From positions 496,001 to 560,000 of the forward strand of contig CAVTOA010000003.1 of NCBI GenBank assembly GCA_963736285.1: a stretch of 64,000 nucleotides of DNA, given 5' to 3'. A program made the translations under genes and the position numbers. The notes beneath the pieces are model-generated. The model had not been told where the DNA came from, did no database searches, and worked only from the letters and a program-made list of their open reading frames with translations. Shown here piece by piece: positions 24,917 to 34,257 of the stretch. Within the stretch, counting starts at the first letter, position 1. Each line of letters opens with the position of its first letter. The stretch is from CAVTOA01 sp963736285. GTDB taxonomy: Bacteria; Actinomycetota; Actinomycetes; Mycobacteriales; QHCE01.

Positions 24917-25273
24917 CTACTCAGCCTTGGATGTGTTTGTCTCATCAACGGCATCTACCACCGACGAATAAATCTTGAATACTTTTTCCAAGCCGGTAAT
25001 GCGGAAAATCTTCAAAATTCGCTCATGATCGCAGACCAATCGCAGCGACCCGTCTACAGCCTTGGCGCGTTTCAACGCGCCAACCAGAACACCCAAACCG
25101 GTTGAGTCGAGAAAATCCACCCCGGCCATGTCGACAATGATCCGATGCTTACCCTGGTCACTCAGCTCGGCAAGTGTTTGCCGCAGGTCAGGCGCGGTAT
25201 ATACGTCGATCTCACCACTGACCTCGATTACCTCGTACTCCGCTACTGAACGCGTTGCTATCGATAGCTCCAC
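24917..25273 (-). CDS. bldG: Anti-sigma factor antagonist, BldG-like STAS protein
   Basis: 118 residues. Very close in style to Streptomyces BldG: starts MELSIATRSVAEYEVIEVSG, then 'GEIDVYTAPDLR', 'VDMAGVDFLDSTGLGVLVG' with the phosphorylatable serine in 'DSTGLG', and 'RILKIFRITGLEKVF'. Acts as the switch protein that binds and releases the anti-sigma factor depending on phosphorylation. GTG 25273 chosen because GGAGGA lies 7 bases before it. Divergent from the helicase, as in Streptomyces. The gene symbol is by similarity. Confidence 0.9.
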   Translation of the reverse strand: MELSIATRSVAEYEVIEVSGEIDVYTAPDLRQTLAELSDQGKHRIIVDMAGVDFLDSTGLGVLVGALKRAKAVDGSLRLVCDHERILKIFRITGLEKVFKIYSSVVDAVDETNTSKAE

Positions 25274-25415
25274 CACACATTCCTCCAGATCCCCGCCGAA
25301 CAGTGTCACGCCGATTCAGCCTCGGCGGCCGCGAACGTCGACGTCCCCGTCGAACAAATCTAACCATCGCACCCGCCAGATAGCGACGTGATGCGAACAT
25401 GCGAGAGTGCCGGGC

Positions 25416-27819
25416 ATGTCTGTAAGCTCCCGCCGCGATCTACTAGCCGTAGGCGGAGCCATTTCTAGCTGGGGAACAACCGCAGCGGATTCCTGCATTC
25501 GCAGATCATTCCTACGCGCGATGCCCAATTTGCCGACTGGCCGGCGTGGGTAACACCCGAATTACGTGAGGCGTTTCGTCACGCCAGCAAAGGAAAATCG
25601 AGCGCCCCTGGAGTCACCAGGTAACGGTCGCTCAGCTAGCCCATGACGGCCACGACGTGGTGCTCGCCAGCGGGACCGCTTCAGGCAAGTCTCTCAGCTA
25701 CCAACTACCCGTACTGGCAACAATGCGCGAGGACACTCGCGCGACCGCGCTATACCTCGCCCCCACCAAAGCCTTAGCCGCAGATCAGCTCGCCGCCGTA
25801 CACGCACTTGGTCTATCTGAGCCACGGATCGGCGCCTACGACGGCGATACCGACCGAGGGGAACGAGACTGGGTTCGACGCCACGCCCGCTGGATTTTCA
25901 CCAATCCCGACATGACACATCATGCGCTGCTCGCAGCGCACAGCCGGTGGGCGTCATTTTTCCGAGGGCTGCGCTACGTGGTCGTCGATGAATGTCATGG
26001 CTACCGCGGTGTGTTCGGCTCCCATGTTGCGCACGTGATCCGCAGGCTTGACCGCATCTGTGAACATTACGGCGCCCATCCGACCTTCATCGCCGTCTCA
26101 GCCACAATTGCCAGCCCGGAAGAGTTCGCTTAGTCGCCTCTTAGGGCGCTCTACGCGTGCCATCACCGATGACGGGTCGCCCCGCGGTGAACTCACCTTT
26201 GTGCTGGCAAAGCCGCCTGCTACTCAGTATGAGCCAGCCACTGCGCTCGGCCCGCGAGCCAGACAAGAGCCCCGTGCGGCACAGCACGATCTCCTACGTC
26301 GCTGAGTTACTCGCCGAGCTAGTGCGAGAAAAAACGCAGACACTTGCGTTCGTGTCGTCACGCCGCACCGCAGAAATGGTGGCGCTGGCGGCTCAGCAAA
26401 GGCTAAACGACATCGCTCCCGAGCTGGTGGGACACGTCGCCGCCTATCGCGGTGGCTATTTGCGTGAAGAGCGTCGATCGCTGGAAAATCAGCTCCGTGA
26501 CGGCGAGCTACTAGGAGTCGCAACCACGAACGCGCTGGAGCTAGGCGTCAACATCACTGGTGTGGACGCGGTGCTGCTCGCTGGGTTTCCAGGCACCCTG
26601 GCATCGCTGTGGCAACAAGCCGGTCGAGCCGGGCGACTCGGTGGCAGTGCCCTCGCGGTACTAGCGGCCCGAAGCGATCCGCTGGATAGCTACCTCGTAC
26701 ATCATCCGCACGCCATCTTTGACCGTCCTATCGAGACAACAGTGATCGACCCTGCCAATCCCCATGTCCTTCGACCGCACCTGGCATGTGCGGCAAGTGA
26801 GCTGCGGATAAACGACGCCGAACTACACCGTTGGGGACCTCGCGCGGCCCGCGATGCTCTCGCTGAGCTGAAGACCGAAGGTCTGCTGCGCGAGCGGTCC
26901 ACAGGTTGGCACTGGACGTCTGCTCGGCGTCCACGCGTTGATCTGCGCGGCGGCTCAGGTGAGCCAGTAGCCGTGGTCGAGGCATCCACCGGCCGCCTAT
27001 TAGGCACAGTGAATGCCGGCACTGCTCACCAAACGGTTCATCCCGGCGCTACCTACCTGCACCAGGGCGACACTTTTCTGGTCGAAGAACTCGATCTGGA
27101 CGACGACGTAGCATTGGTCCGTCGCGACGACCCGCCGTGGAGCACCCGCGCGCGGCAGATAACAGACCTCCGCATCGTCGAGGTAGAGCAGCACACGGAA
27201 GCCGATGAGGTTCGACTGTGCTACGGCGACGTTGAGGTGACCTCGCGAGTCGTCAGCTACCAGCAGCGCCGGCTGATCACTCACGAACTGCTCAACGAGA
27301 TTCCGTTGTCACTCCCCGAACGACGGTTTCGCACGAAAGCCGTGTGGTGGACCGTGGCTGATTCCGCGCTTCCCGGTGCTGGTTTAAGTGCTGGTTTCGC
27401 TGGGGCCGCTGGCGACATACGGGCTCCCTCCGATGACGCGATGCCGATTGTGATCTACCGCCTGCCCGGCGCCGTTCATGCGGCAGAACACGCCGCCATC
27501 GGCCTTCTGCCGCTGGTGGCGACCTGCGACCGATGGGACGTGGGTGGGCTATCTAGCGCATGCCATGCAGATACCGGTCAAGCCACGTGTCTTCGTGTAC
27601 GACGGTGTTCCAGGCGGGGCAGGTTTCGCTGAGCGTGGTTACTCGACGGCCGGGGAGTGGCTCGCCGCAACCCAATGGGTGATTGCTGACTGTAGTTGTG
27701 AGCACGGTTGCCTTTCCTGTGTGCACTCTCCGAAGTGCGGGAGTGGGAACGAGCCGCTCGACAAGGAGGGCGCTGTTGCCCTCCTTGAGGTAGTGATCAG
27801 TCGTCTTACGGGCCCATAG
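25416..27819 (+). pseudogene. DEAD/DEAH-box helicase (Rv3649 type, DUF1998 C-terminus), at least four frameshifts
   Basis: Continuous similarity over about 780 codons but in alternating frames. Pieces: 'FADWPAWVTPELREAF' (25.53 kb); 'WSHQVTVAQLAHDG' and 'GTASGKS' Walker A, 'VDECHGYRG' motif II, 'VSATIASP' motif III; 'LAFVSSRRTAEM', 'QQAGRAGRLG' motif VI; and a DUF1998 tail with the cysteine cluster 'CSCEHGCLSC'. Breaks lie near 25600 (an A run one base short), 26131, 26250 and 27580. The family is an ATP-dependent 3'-5' helicase of unclear role, always beside bldG or tad genes in actinobacteria. Broken here unless the indels are assembly errors. Start uncertain. Confidence 0.85.
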
Positions 27820-27821
27820 CT

Positions 27822-28249
27822 CTATCTGGCTCGAGTCGGCCCGGCCCGTGCGGTTTCCGTGATGATGCCGAGCGGACCGGCGATCACTGCTGTTTTGATC
27901 GAAACGGTGACGATGGCATCGCATCCGTCGAGCTGACACCGCACGAGCCGAGCACCGTTTGCCCGCACTATCCGGCCGGCATGCTCGCAGGCCAGAGCCG
28001 ATCCGTTCTGCCGCATGCCCGGCCGCGGCGAGCGCACCAAAATCGGCACCCCACTGCGCTTGGTACCTGTCAGAAATCACCGACCCGGCCATGGCCACCG
28101 TTATACCTACGGCGAGCACAACCAATCCGACCGCGAGCAGCAAGATCGAGGCTGAACCTGAGTCATCATCTACCGTTGCGTGGGCTTTGGCACCGCGGCT
28201 GAAGCGGCTGATGCGGTGAGCCTGGACGCATGGGGGTCCCGATTTTCAT
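27822..28249 (-). pseudogene. TadE-like pseudopilin/flp-locus protein (Rv3654c type), two frameshifts
   Basis: Fragments read 'DSGSASILLLAVGLVVLAVG', then 'VISDRYQAQWGADFGALAAAGH', then in another frame 'NGSALACEHAGRIVRANGARL' and 'GPLGIITETARAGPTR' to a stop at 27822. This is the small protein annotated in mycobacteria as helicase/secretion-neighbourhood TadE-like. Frameshifts near 28010 and within the five-C run near 28235; with one C fewer the gene would start at ATG 28249, which has GGAGAG upstream. Last gene of the tad locus. Confidence 0.7.
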
Positions 28250-28600
28250 GTGGGACTCTCCGGTTCGATTTCTGACACTGCCACTGCTTGCACTTCCAGT
28301 GCTGGAAGCCGGCCCTAGCAGAGTAACCTTGGCTTGCACGGTGACTTTCGTTTGGTTGCCCTCCCGACGCACCACGATCTCCGCGCCAGGAGGCGCATGC
28401 GCACTCGCCCGCGTTTTGGCGTTATCGCTACCGCGTGCTGCTTCCCGCGCGCCAATATAAGCCGCGTCTTCGCAGGCCATCTTGGTTCTTGCTGCCGATA
28501 CCGCCGCCAATGCGAACACTAGAAACAAAATCAATATCGGCATGCCCGCGGCAAATTCGGCCGTTATCGATCCCCGGTCACGGGAAAACCAGTTCGCTAT
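28166..28600 (-). CDS. tadE: TadE-like pilus assembly protein (Rv3655c type)
   Basis: About 145 residues: N-terminal 'RDRGSITAEFAAGMPILILF' membrane anchor, then 'CEDAAYIGAREAARG' and a basic exterior domain 'EIVVRREGNQTKVTVQAKV'. This is the TadE-type minor pseudopilin arrangement. No standard start codon exists between the flp stop and the anchor; the only candidate overlapping the flp stop is ATA at 28600, so either an unusual start, translational coupling or another frameshift. The 3' end runs past the next gene's start in the same frame, which is also unusual. Confidence 0.6.
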   Translation of the reverse strand: MANWFSRDRGSITAEFAAGMPILILFLVFALAAVSAARTKMACEDAAYIGAREAARGSDNAKTRASAHAPPGAEIVVRREGNQTKVTVQAKVTLLGPASSTGSASSGSVRNRTGESHMKIGTPMRPGSPHQPLQPRCQSPRNGR

Positions 28601-28812
28601 TTTAGAGCGCGCACCACTATCGCCGTCAGAGCATTTTGGACAGTGTCGCTGGTAAGGATCTTGAGTAAGACGCCCGCAAAAGCGACGGCGGCGATTATGC
28701 CCACCGCGTATTCTGCTGTGGTCATGCCTTCGTCGCCGCGAAGCCGGAATCGACTCCGGCACCGACGTGCGACCCAAGTCAGTGACCGGAATATGTGAAA
28801 TATCGCGAACAT
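28597..28812 (-). CDS. Flp-like pilin / DUF4244 protein (Rv3656c type)
   Basis: 71 residues. Basic N-terminal leader (MFAIFHIFRSLTWVARRCRS), then 'GDEGMTTAEYAVGIIAAVAF', a hydrophobic helix and a short tail. The G/M-T-T-A-E-Y core is that of Flp-type prepilins processed before the mature helix. ATG 28812 follows AAGGAGAAGGG. It lies in the standard position after tadB/tadC. It would be the major subunit of a thin tad pilus, but the tad ATPase in this locus is broken. Confidence 0.8.
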   Translation of the reverse strand: MFAIFHIFRSLTWVARRCRSRFRLRGDEGMTTAEYAVGIIAAVAFAGVLLKILTSDTVQNALTAIVVRALK

Positions 28813-28971
28813 ACATTTCCCTTCTCCTTGAAAATGGGGAATTGCCAACGGTTGAGCTTGGATGACGGCGCGGGGCGCCGCCCATGAAGCGTCGGCTCAT
28901 ACGCCCGAGCACCTCGGCCGGTATTGCATGCCTTGTGAGAGACGGTTGCGGACGACGGTCAGATGGAAGCG

Positions 28972-30426
28972 CTATGGGAACGCCTGTAGTACCTCCGTCA
29001 ACACACTCGCAATAAGGGGCACTACTCCAATGAGGACAAACGCAGGCAAAAAACAGACGGTAAGAGGAGCGATCATCGCGAGGGAGACCCGTGCGGCTTG
29101 ACCCTGACCAACCAGCTCGCGTTGGGCACGGAGCTGCTTCGCAAGTCGCTCGCAGGCTCCACTTAATGCAGATCCGCTCTCGCTAGACCGCATCACCGCG
29201 CGTATTAAAGGTGCCGCTTCTGCGACATCGCCTAGATGAGCCGACCACACCTCTGGTGACGCTCCCAGCTCCAGCTCTGCCCCAATGTGCTTAAAACGCT
29301 GGCCCACAGCGCCTTGGATGGCATCACCTACGGTGGCTGCGGCCCGGCCGGTCGGCCATCCCACTCGAATGAGCGCACCTAAAAGGACGGCAGCATAGGG
29401 CAACCACTCAGTGAACTGTTCACGGCGAAGCCGTACGTCTGCTGGCTCTCGCCGAGAAAGTGCTCGCTGACACCCGACCGTGATCGCGAGTCCCACCGTC
29501 GCCGCAGCCAGAGACGAGCCAACGAACCACGCTATGGCGGCTCCTACGAGGACTGAAATAACCCATCGGACTACGGGGTTTTCTATGAGCTGTGATCGAG
29601 GCGAGCGCTTTGGGTTGTCCAGGCGCGAAAAAAGCTGAGTAAACCGTTTGCGCGCTACCAGTCGTGTGGATAGCCACGACCAATCGCTACGCGGATTGAC
29701 GGTTTTTCCAGGTCGCCTCCCATGAGCGATGCGACTCGCCCAAGCCCAGCCCGCCAGCTGGAGGCTGATCCCACAAACCACACAGATCGTCCCTAATCCG
29801 GTGTGCAACAAAAAGCGAAATGGTTGAGCTGCTAGCACTCCGCCCAGGGCAACTCCCACGATAGGTAACGCGGCCAGAGTCGCCGCCGTGGCAACGCCAG
29901 ACGATGCTTGCGTGCGGCGCTGTTCCTCAAGACGGATGTGTCCACGAAGTTCTGTCTCGACAGCGTCCGCCAACACCGCCATCGACATTCCTGAGTCCAT
30001 CAAGGACCATGCCGCAATGAGACGAAGACTGAGCTGTTGATGTGGTTCTCCGATTTTTCGGAGAACCGGCCTGATCTCGCCGCCGACGCGCGCCACGCGC
30101 GCCACGCTCTCCCACGCCGACGCGGCCGTGGGGTTGTTCGATTGTGCCCGCACAAAGCCATTCGCGAGCGCTGTCAACGCAGCGGCCGGTGCCGCGCCAG
30201 CCCGCAGATCCTCGGCAAAGCCAGCGACTAGCTCCGCGCCCAAAGCACGTGCTTGACGATCAGCGATGTTCATCACGTGTCGGCGCCAGCCACGCCAGAC
30301 GGCTAGCCCATAGACCGTCGTTACCAATGCGGCCACCGCGCCAGATAGCCATAATGCGGTTACCGCAGCGAGCGTGACCGCTAGCGGGAAGCCACGATGA
30401 CTGTTTGCTTTGGTCAGTGCGTTCAT
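28972..30426 (-). CDS. TadB-TadC fused pilus platform protein
   Basis: 484 residues. The first half (about 1-250) matches TadB (Rv3658c-like; 'RALGAELVAGFAEDLRAG', two C-terminal helices) and the second half (about 290-484) matches TadC (Rv3657c-like; 'LPYAAVLLGALIRVGWPTG', then 'APLIRAVMRSSESGSALSG' and terminal helices). Both carry a type II secretion F domain. In mycobacteria these are two genes; here they form one uninterrupted frame joined through an arginine-rich linker (KTVNPRSDWSWLSTRLVARK). The start overlaps the tadA stop by ATGA. The product would be the inner-membrane platform for Flp secretion. Confidence 0.85.
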   Translation of the reverse strand: MNALTKANSHRGFPLAVTLAAVTALWLSGAVAALVTTVYGLAVWRGWRRHVMNIADRQARALGAELVAGFAEDLRAGAAPAAALTALANGFVRAQSNNPTAASAWESVARVARVGGEIRPVLRKIGEPHQQLSLRLIAAWSLMDSGMSMAVLADAVETELRGHIRLEEQRRTQASSGVATAATLAALPIVGVALGGVLAAQPFRFLLHTGLGTICVVCGISLQLAGWAWASRIAHGRRPGKTVNPRSDWSWLSTRLVARKRFTQLFSRLDNPKRSPRSQLIENPVVRWVISVLVGAAIAWFVGSSLAAATVGLAITVGCQRALSRREPADVRLRREQFTEWLPYAAVLLGALIRVGWPTGRAAATVGDAIQGAVGQRFKHIGAELELGASPEVWSAHLGDVAEAAPLIRAVMRSSESGSALSGACERLAKQLRAQRELVGQGQAARVSLAMIAPLTVCFLPAFVLIGVVPLIASVLTEVLQAFP

Positions 30427-31585
30427 GACCGACGCCGATCACTGACCAGTTTGGTCAGCAGTGGTAACGCCGCCGCATCGCCTTTACCGTGTGTCCACAC
30501 TGGCTCAACGACCACATGGCCGCCCGCCTCATGTCGAAGTATCGCTATCTCGGCGAGGAGGCGCCCTGCCGGCCCACGCCGCATGTGCAGTACACATTGC
30601 ACCGCGGACCCAAGTTGACTATGCAACGCCGCGCGACTCATGCCTGACGGCGCTACCAGCGCCTCGAGTCGCGCTGGCACATCTGTGGGAGAGTTAGCGT
30701 GCACCGTGCCAGCTCCACCCTCATGGCCGGTATTCAGGGATCCCAGTAACTCAGCAACTTCGGCCCCGCGGCACTCTCCCACCACGATCCGATCCGGTCT
30801 CATGCGCAGCGCTTGTCGCACTAGTTGACGCATCGCCACTTCACCAGCACCGTCGGAATTGGCAACCCTCGGCCTGCAAACCCACTACATGTGGATGATT
30901 TGGCCGGAGTTCTGCGGCGTCTTCAACCGTGATGATTCGTTCTGTACCGCTTACCTCCCCGAGCAAGGCAGCCAGGAGCGTCGTCTTTCCGCTAGCGGTT
31001 CCACCGGTGATGAGAAATGCCAGCCGTGCGGAGAGAATCTGGTGAATGAGCTCCGCGGCACGTGGGGGAATCGTCCCGGCATGAGATAACTCGGCAAAGC
31101 TGCGGGCATGTGCAGGAAATACTCGCAGCGAAAGGCACACACCTCGCGTCGCGATAGGCGGTAGGACCGCATGTAGTCGTGTTCCGTCTGGCAGCCACGC
31201 ATCGACCCATGGCTGCGCGTCATCGAGCCGCCGACCGCAACGGGCCGCAAATCTTTGCGCCAGCCGACGTATCGCCGCATCGCCTCCTAATTCGATGTCA
31301 ATACGCGCCAAGCCTTCGCCGCGATCTACCCAGACGTCGTGGGCGCCATTGACCAAGCACATCGGTCACGGTGCTGTCGGCTAGCAGCGCCTCCAGTGGT
31401 CCTGCTCCTGTCATCTCCGCCCGTAATGCGGTCGCTAGCCGCCGGATATCAGGTTCGTTAGATGGCCCTTCCTGGTTCGTCCGCACCATTGCGGCAATCG
31501 CGGCAGGCGAGGCGGAGTGACCTGCTTCCGCAAGCCGCCTCCGCACCTCATCGACCTGCCGTTGTACGGGGGAGTCAGGAGTCAT
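30423..31585 (-). pseudogene. tadA: Pilus assembly ATPase TadA/CpaF (Rv3659c type), two frameshifts
   Basis: Type II/IV secretion ATPase in three frame pieces. N-terminus from ATG 31585 ('VQRQVDEVRRRLAEAGHSAS', 'GPLEALLADSTVTDVL'), middle 'NGAHDVWVDRGEG', Walker A 'GGTASGKTTLLAALLG' and 'ITVEDAAELRPNHPHVVGLQ', and end 'MRQLVRQALRMRPDRIVVGE' with 'TGHEGGAGTVHANSP'. Breaks near 31345 (CTTGG where CTGG is expected) and near 30855 (GGTTGCC where GGTGCC is expected); both look like one extra T. Without it the pilus cannot be assembled. The 5' end is in frame with ssd. Confidence 0.85.
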
Positions 31586-32686
31586 GAACCTGCCCCTGAT
31601 CGCACCGGCAGGAGTGAATTTGTCGAGTAGCTCTCCGCAGCACTTTGCTAGTGCGCTTTTGGGGTTTCCGGCTGGAGGAAGTCCTCGCTCTAACGCTGCG
31701 CGCAAATTGGGATCTGCCGGAATATGGGCGATTACTGGAACAGGTAGCGCGCGGGCTAGGTCAGCTAAACGAATGCCTGACGGCGTCGGCCCGCGCAAAA
31801 CAGCACACAGCTCAGCGCAGTGGGGTCGGATGACGGAGATGAGTCGATTTGCCGCGACAAGAGCACCGATTTCACCAGGCACTACCAAGACGACGACACT
31901 GGCTGACTGCAACGCAGCCAACGCCGCGTCGTCGCAATAGCGTGGCAGATCGATGACCACTACATCCGCCCGCTCTCGCGCCATCTCGAGCACATATGAA
32001 ATGGACTCCGCAGTGATGGCGTTAGTGTCGTCGCGATCCCACGACAGCACCGAGAGTTCGCCCACGCGCGGGATCGCCGCGTACAAGCCATTCGTATCTT
32101 GATAATCGCCGGGGATGCTCAGGTCTGACCATCGGACGCCACATACGCTGTCGCCTCCTAAAAGGACATCCAGCCCGCCGCCGAGCGCATCTGCATCGAG
32201 AAGCAATGGACGATCGCCACGGCGTGCTGCGGTTACCCCGAGTCCCGCAGCTAACACGCTTGCGCCAGCGCCCCCGCGTCCTCCGATCACTCCAATGACG
32301 GGCGTCTGACCGGAGCTTGCTGGAGCATCATCTGAAAGCCGATCGATGAGCCACGGCTCGGCCGCGGGCAAGCAGACCACATGATCGGCGGTGAGTTCGC
32401 TCGCCAGCTCCCACAGGTGGTCTGGTGGCGTCTCGCCCGCCGTGACGAGCACAACACCGGTACGACGCGGCAATCGTGCCCGCAGACATTGGCGCGCAGC
32501 GGTTTCGTCTAAGAACACCAAAGAAGCGCGTCGCCAATTTTTGCGACCACCAGAGGCATCACAAGCCACGAAAGGATCAACGCACGCGGCAGCCGCGAGC
32601 CGCAATAGATCGTCGCGAATAGTGGGATCGTCGATGATGAAAAGTGGGCGAACTTCTGTGAAAAAAACAGGGGTAGGAGTGTGCAC
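31586..32686 (-). CDS. ssd: Septum-site-determining protein, MinD/ParA-like (Rv3660c type)
   Basis: About 367 residues. N-terminal receiver-like region 'RPLFIIDDPTIRDDLLRLAA', then a deviant Walker A 'GVIGGRGGAGASVLAAGLG' and 'PLLLDADALGGGLD', 'VVVIDLPRY' and 'VVLVVPGEIGAL'. In M. tuberculosis Ssd is linked to septum regulation, and it always heads the tad locus. GTG 32686 has GGAGG 4 bases upstream. There is no stop before the tadA start: the frame runs directly into tadA at 31585, so ssd and tadA form one reading frame, or a small indel near 31600 removed a TGA overlapping the tadA ATG. Confidence 0.85.
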
Positions 32687-32827
32687 CGTGCCTCCAGATG
32701 CGTCAAACGCGAACGGAGTAACGGTGTCCTAGAAAAGCGAGAAGCGAAATAAACCTTGCGTCAGCTGTGGACACGAACCGGCATTGTGGACAACCGGAAT
32801 GGTCTCAGTTGTTGTGCTAGGAGGGTC

Positions 32828-32910
32828 CACACACGACGACCCTCGCCGGGGGGTAGGCGAAGGTCGTCGTGTGGGTACGACTCCGGGGGGGCCGAGCCGT
32901 ACACCCTCGG
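32828..32910 (-). ncRNA. 6C small RNA (B11-type)
   Basis: On the minus strand two stable hairpins follow each other, each with a C-rich loop. Hairpin 1 (32906-32873) has arms GGGTGTACGGCTC / GAGTCGTACCC and a loop with seven C. Hairpin 2 (32873-32830) has an 18-bp stem with one mismatch and loop TACCCCCC. Two hairpins with six or more C in the loops define the actinobacterial 6C motif. The position upstream of ssd is where M. tuberculosis has B11 (between Rv3660c and Rv3661). Known 6C RNAs regulate replication- and secretion-related mRNAs by C-loop pairing with G-rich sites. Confidence 0.85.
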
Positions 32911-33165
32911 CAACCACGGGGGGGTGATCACTGATCACCAAGGCCGCATCGAGGATATCCCCGAATACGGCCGAAGATCCGGAGAATCTGTCGAAAACAA
33001 GATACAAAATCGGTAGGGACAAACCGCCTCAGCTCCGATACAGAGGACCGAACTCCACTTCGGACAGATTACGCAGACGAATCACTTGATAGCCAGCCAT
33101 TACGCAACAAAATCATCGTTTTACCGAAAATCCCTTTCACCACAACAGAAAGCGAGGTACAAAGG
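32911..33165. other. Non-coding region between the 6C RNA and a rightward small unit
   Basis: Contains the promoter side of the 6C RNA (leftward). Around 32917-32940 a second G-run (seven G on the plus strand) next to the palindrome TGATCACTGATCA suggests a regulatory dyad. No gene seen. Confidence 0.4.
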
Positions 33166-33252
33166 ATGTACGGAACTCGTAGTCGGGTCTCCCCCGAACG
33201 CACGGCTTCCGGGCATGGCGACTGGGCACCCACGCGCGACCAGCCGCGGTAG
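33166..33252 (+). CDS. 28-residue small ORF, possible short transcript
   Basis: ATG 33166 closely preceded by AAAGG; product begins MYGTRSRVSPERTASGHGDW and is basic. It is followed 78 bases later by a perfect intrinsic terminator (33331-33362), so this interval is probably transcribed on the plus strand. No homolog recognised; it may be a small RNA gene rather than a protein, or the stub of the lost Rv3661 homolog. Confidence 0.25.
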   Translation: MYGTRSRVSPERTASGHGDWAPTRDQPR

Positions 33253-33330
33253 GCACACTGAAGCGGGCCATCTACACCGGTTCCGTCTTCACTAAAGGTG
33301 CACGCTTGGTAACCCAGCTTCGCCGTGCGC

Positions 33331-33362
33331 AACGGCGCCTCTTAAGAGGCGCCGTTTTTATT
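33331..33362 (+). terminator. Strong intrinsic terminator
   Basis: AACGGCGCCTCTT and its exact complement make a 13-bp stem followed by TTTTTA. It ends a rightward transcript that starts somewhere after 33000 and carries at most a very short ORF. Confidence 0.9.
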
Positions 33363-33504
33363 GCGAGTAGCCATAAATCACCGCCACTTATCTCTCTGAC
33401 CCGCCGGCTCACTCCTCATGTGCACAACATCAGTACCCTCGGCGAAGAGCACTCGCCACATTATCGCCGCAAGACACCAGCGTGTGAAGCAAAAGGAGGC
33501 CGAC

Positions 33505-34143
33505 GTGTATCGGCAAAACGGTTTGGAAGATCAGCCCTCACCTGAGGGCAATGTAGCGGCGCATGCTCACGCCCCAGAGAGCCTGAACTCATCATCGGCT
33601 CGACAATTCACACTGGGTGACGCCCTCACCGCAGGTGGTGGCTTATTCGTCTTTCTATTTTCGTTTCTCCCATTTGTTGCGTATGACCACGACCTCACCG
33701 AGGTGTTGAAGAGTAGTAGCTACCCCACGTGGTTCAGTGCATGGGCTGGCGAGACATTTATGGCACCACTGACATGGTGCGTCACTATTAGTGCGCTAGC
33801 GCTAGTCGGCCTCGTCGCCGTTCGCTATTTCACACATGCCCCCATACGAATCATTACGTTTTCTCTCTCACAGATTGAGATCGTGCTAGGCCTTTTCTCG
33901 ACTGTGGTACTGGTTAGCTATGCGTTTGCCGCAAAATCCGTTTTGTTTGGCGCACAGTGGGCTAATTCTGCAGGAGGTTCTACTTATCAGAACGGCCTGC
34001 ATTTCGGCATAGGCGGATATCTGATGTTGGTTTTCGCCTTTGTTGCCGCGGTCGGCACATTTCTCTCTGCCTATCGCGTAGGTCCGGTGCTTTTCCCTCA
34101 GGCTCCACTCGCCAACACAGACACCGTGAACCACTCTGACTAA
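33505..34143 (+). CDS. Membrane protein with four or five helices, function unknown
   Basis: 212 residues. Cytoplasmic N-terminus of about 45 residues rich in Ser/His, then 'FTLGDALTAGGGLFVFLFSF' and further helices at about residues 95-120, 130-155 and 175-200, ending in an acidic/polar tail. GTG 33505 follows AAAGGAGG with 5 bases spacing. Similar tetraspan proteins with a hydrophilic N-terminus are common in Mycobacteriales and unassigned. Stands alone between the terminators at 33331 and 34185. Confidence 0.7.
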   Translation: MYRQNGLEDQPSPEGNVAAHAHAPESLNSSSARQFTLGDALTAGGGLFVFLFSFLPFVAYDHDLTEVLKSSSYPTWFSAWAGETFMAPLTWCVTISALALVGLVAVRYFTHAPIRIITFSLSQIEIVLGLFSTVVLVSYAFAAKSVLFGAQWANSAGGSTYQNGLHFGIGGYLMLVFAFVAAVGTFLSAYRVGPVLFPQAPLANTDTVNHSD

Positions 34144-34184
34144 TTCCTCGCGCGCGAATTCTTGCGAGCGTTCCTGGCGAGCCA

Positions 34185-34207
34185 CTCCCTTGGCAGTGGC
34201 AAGGGAG
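34185..34207. terminator. Bidirectional hairpin between convergent genes
   Basis: CTCCCTTG and CAAGGGAG (8-bp stem, 7-base loop). No T-run, but the place between the end of the membrane protein gene and the end of the Fic-fold gene fits a U-less terminator. Confidence 0.45.
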
Positions 34208-34257
34208 ATGCGCTTGTTCAGATTGTCAGGGTCGAGTGCCTTCTGTCCACAATGCAC

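Noticed and set aside
32729..33022. 97-codon leftward ORF upstream of ssd
   Set aside because: It runs through the 6C RNA hairpins; the RNA structure explains the sequence better than a protein.
33331..33362. Part of a CRISPR or repeat array
   Set aside because: Single palindrome with a T-run: an intrinsic terminator. No array of spaced repeats was seen anywhere in the window.
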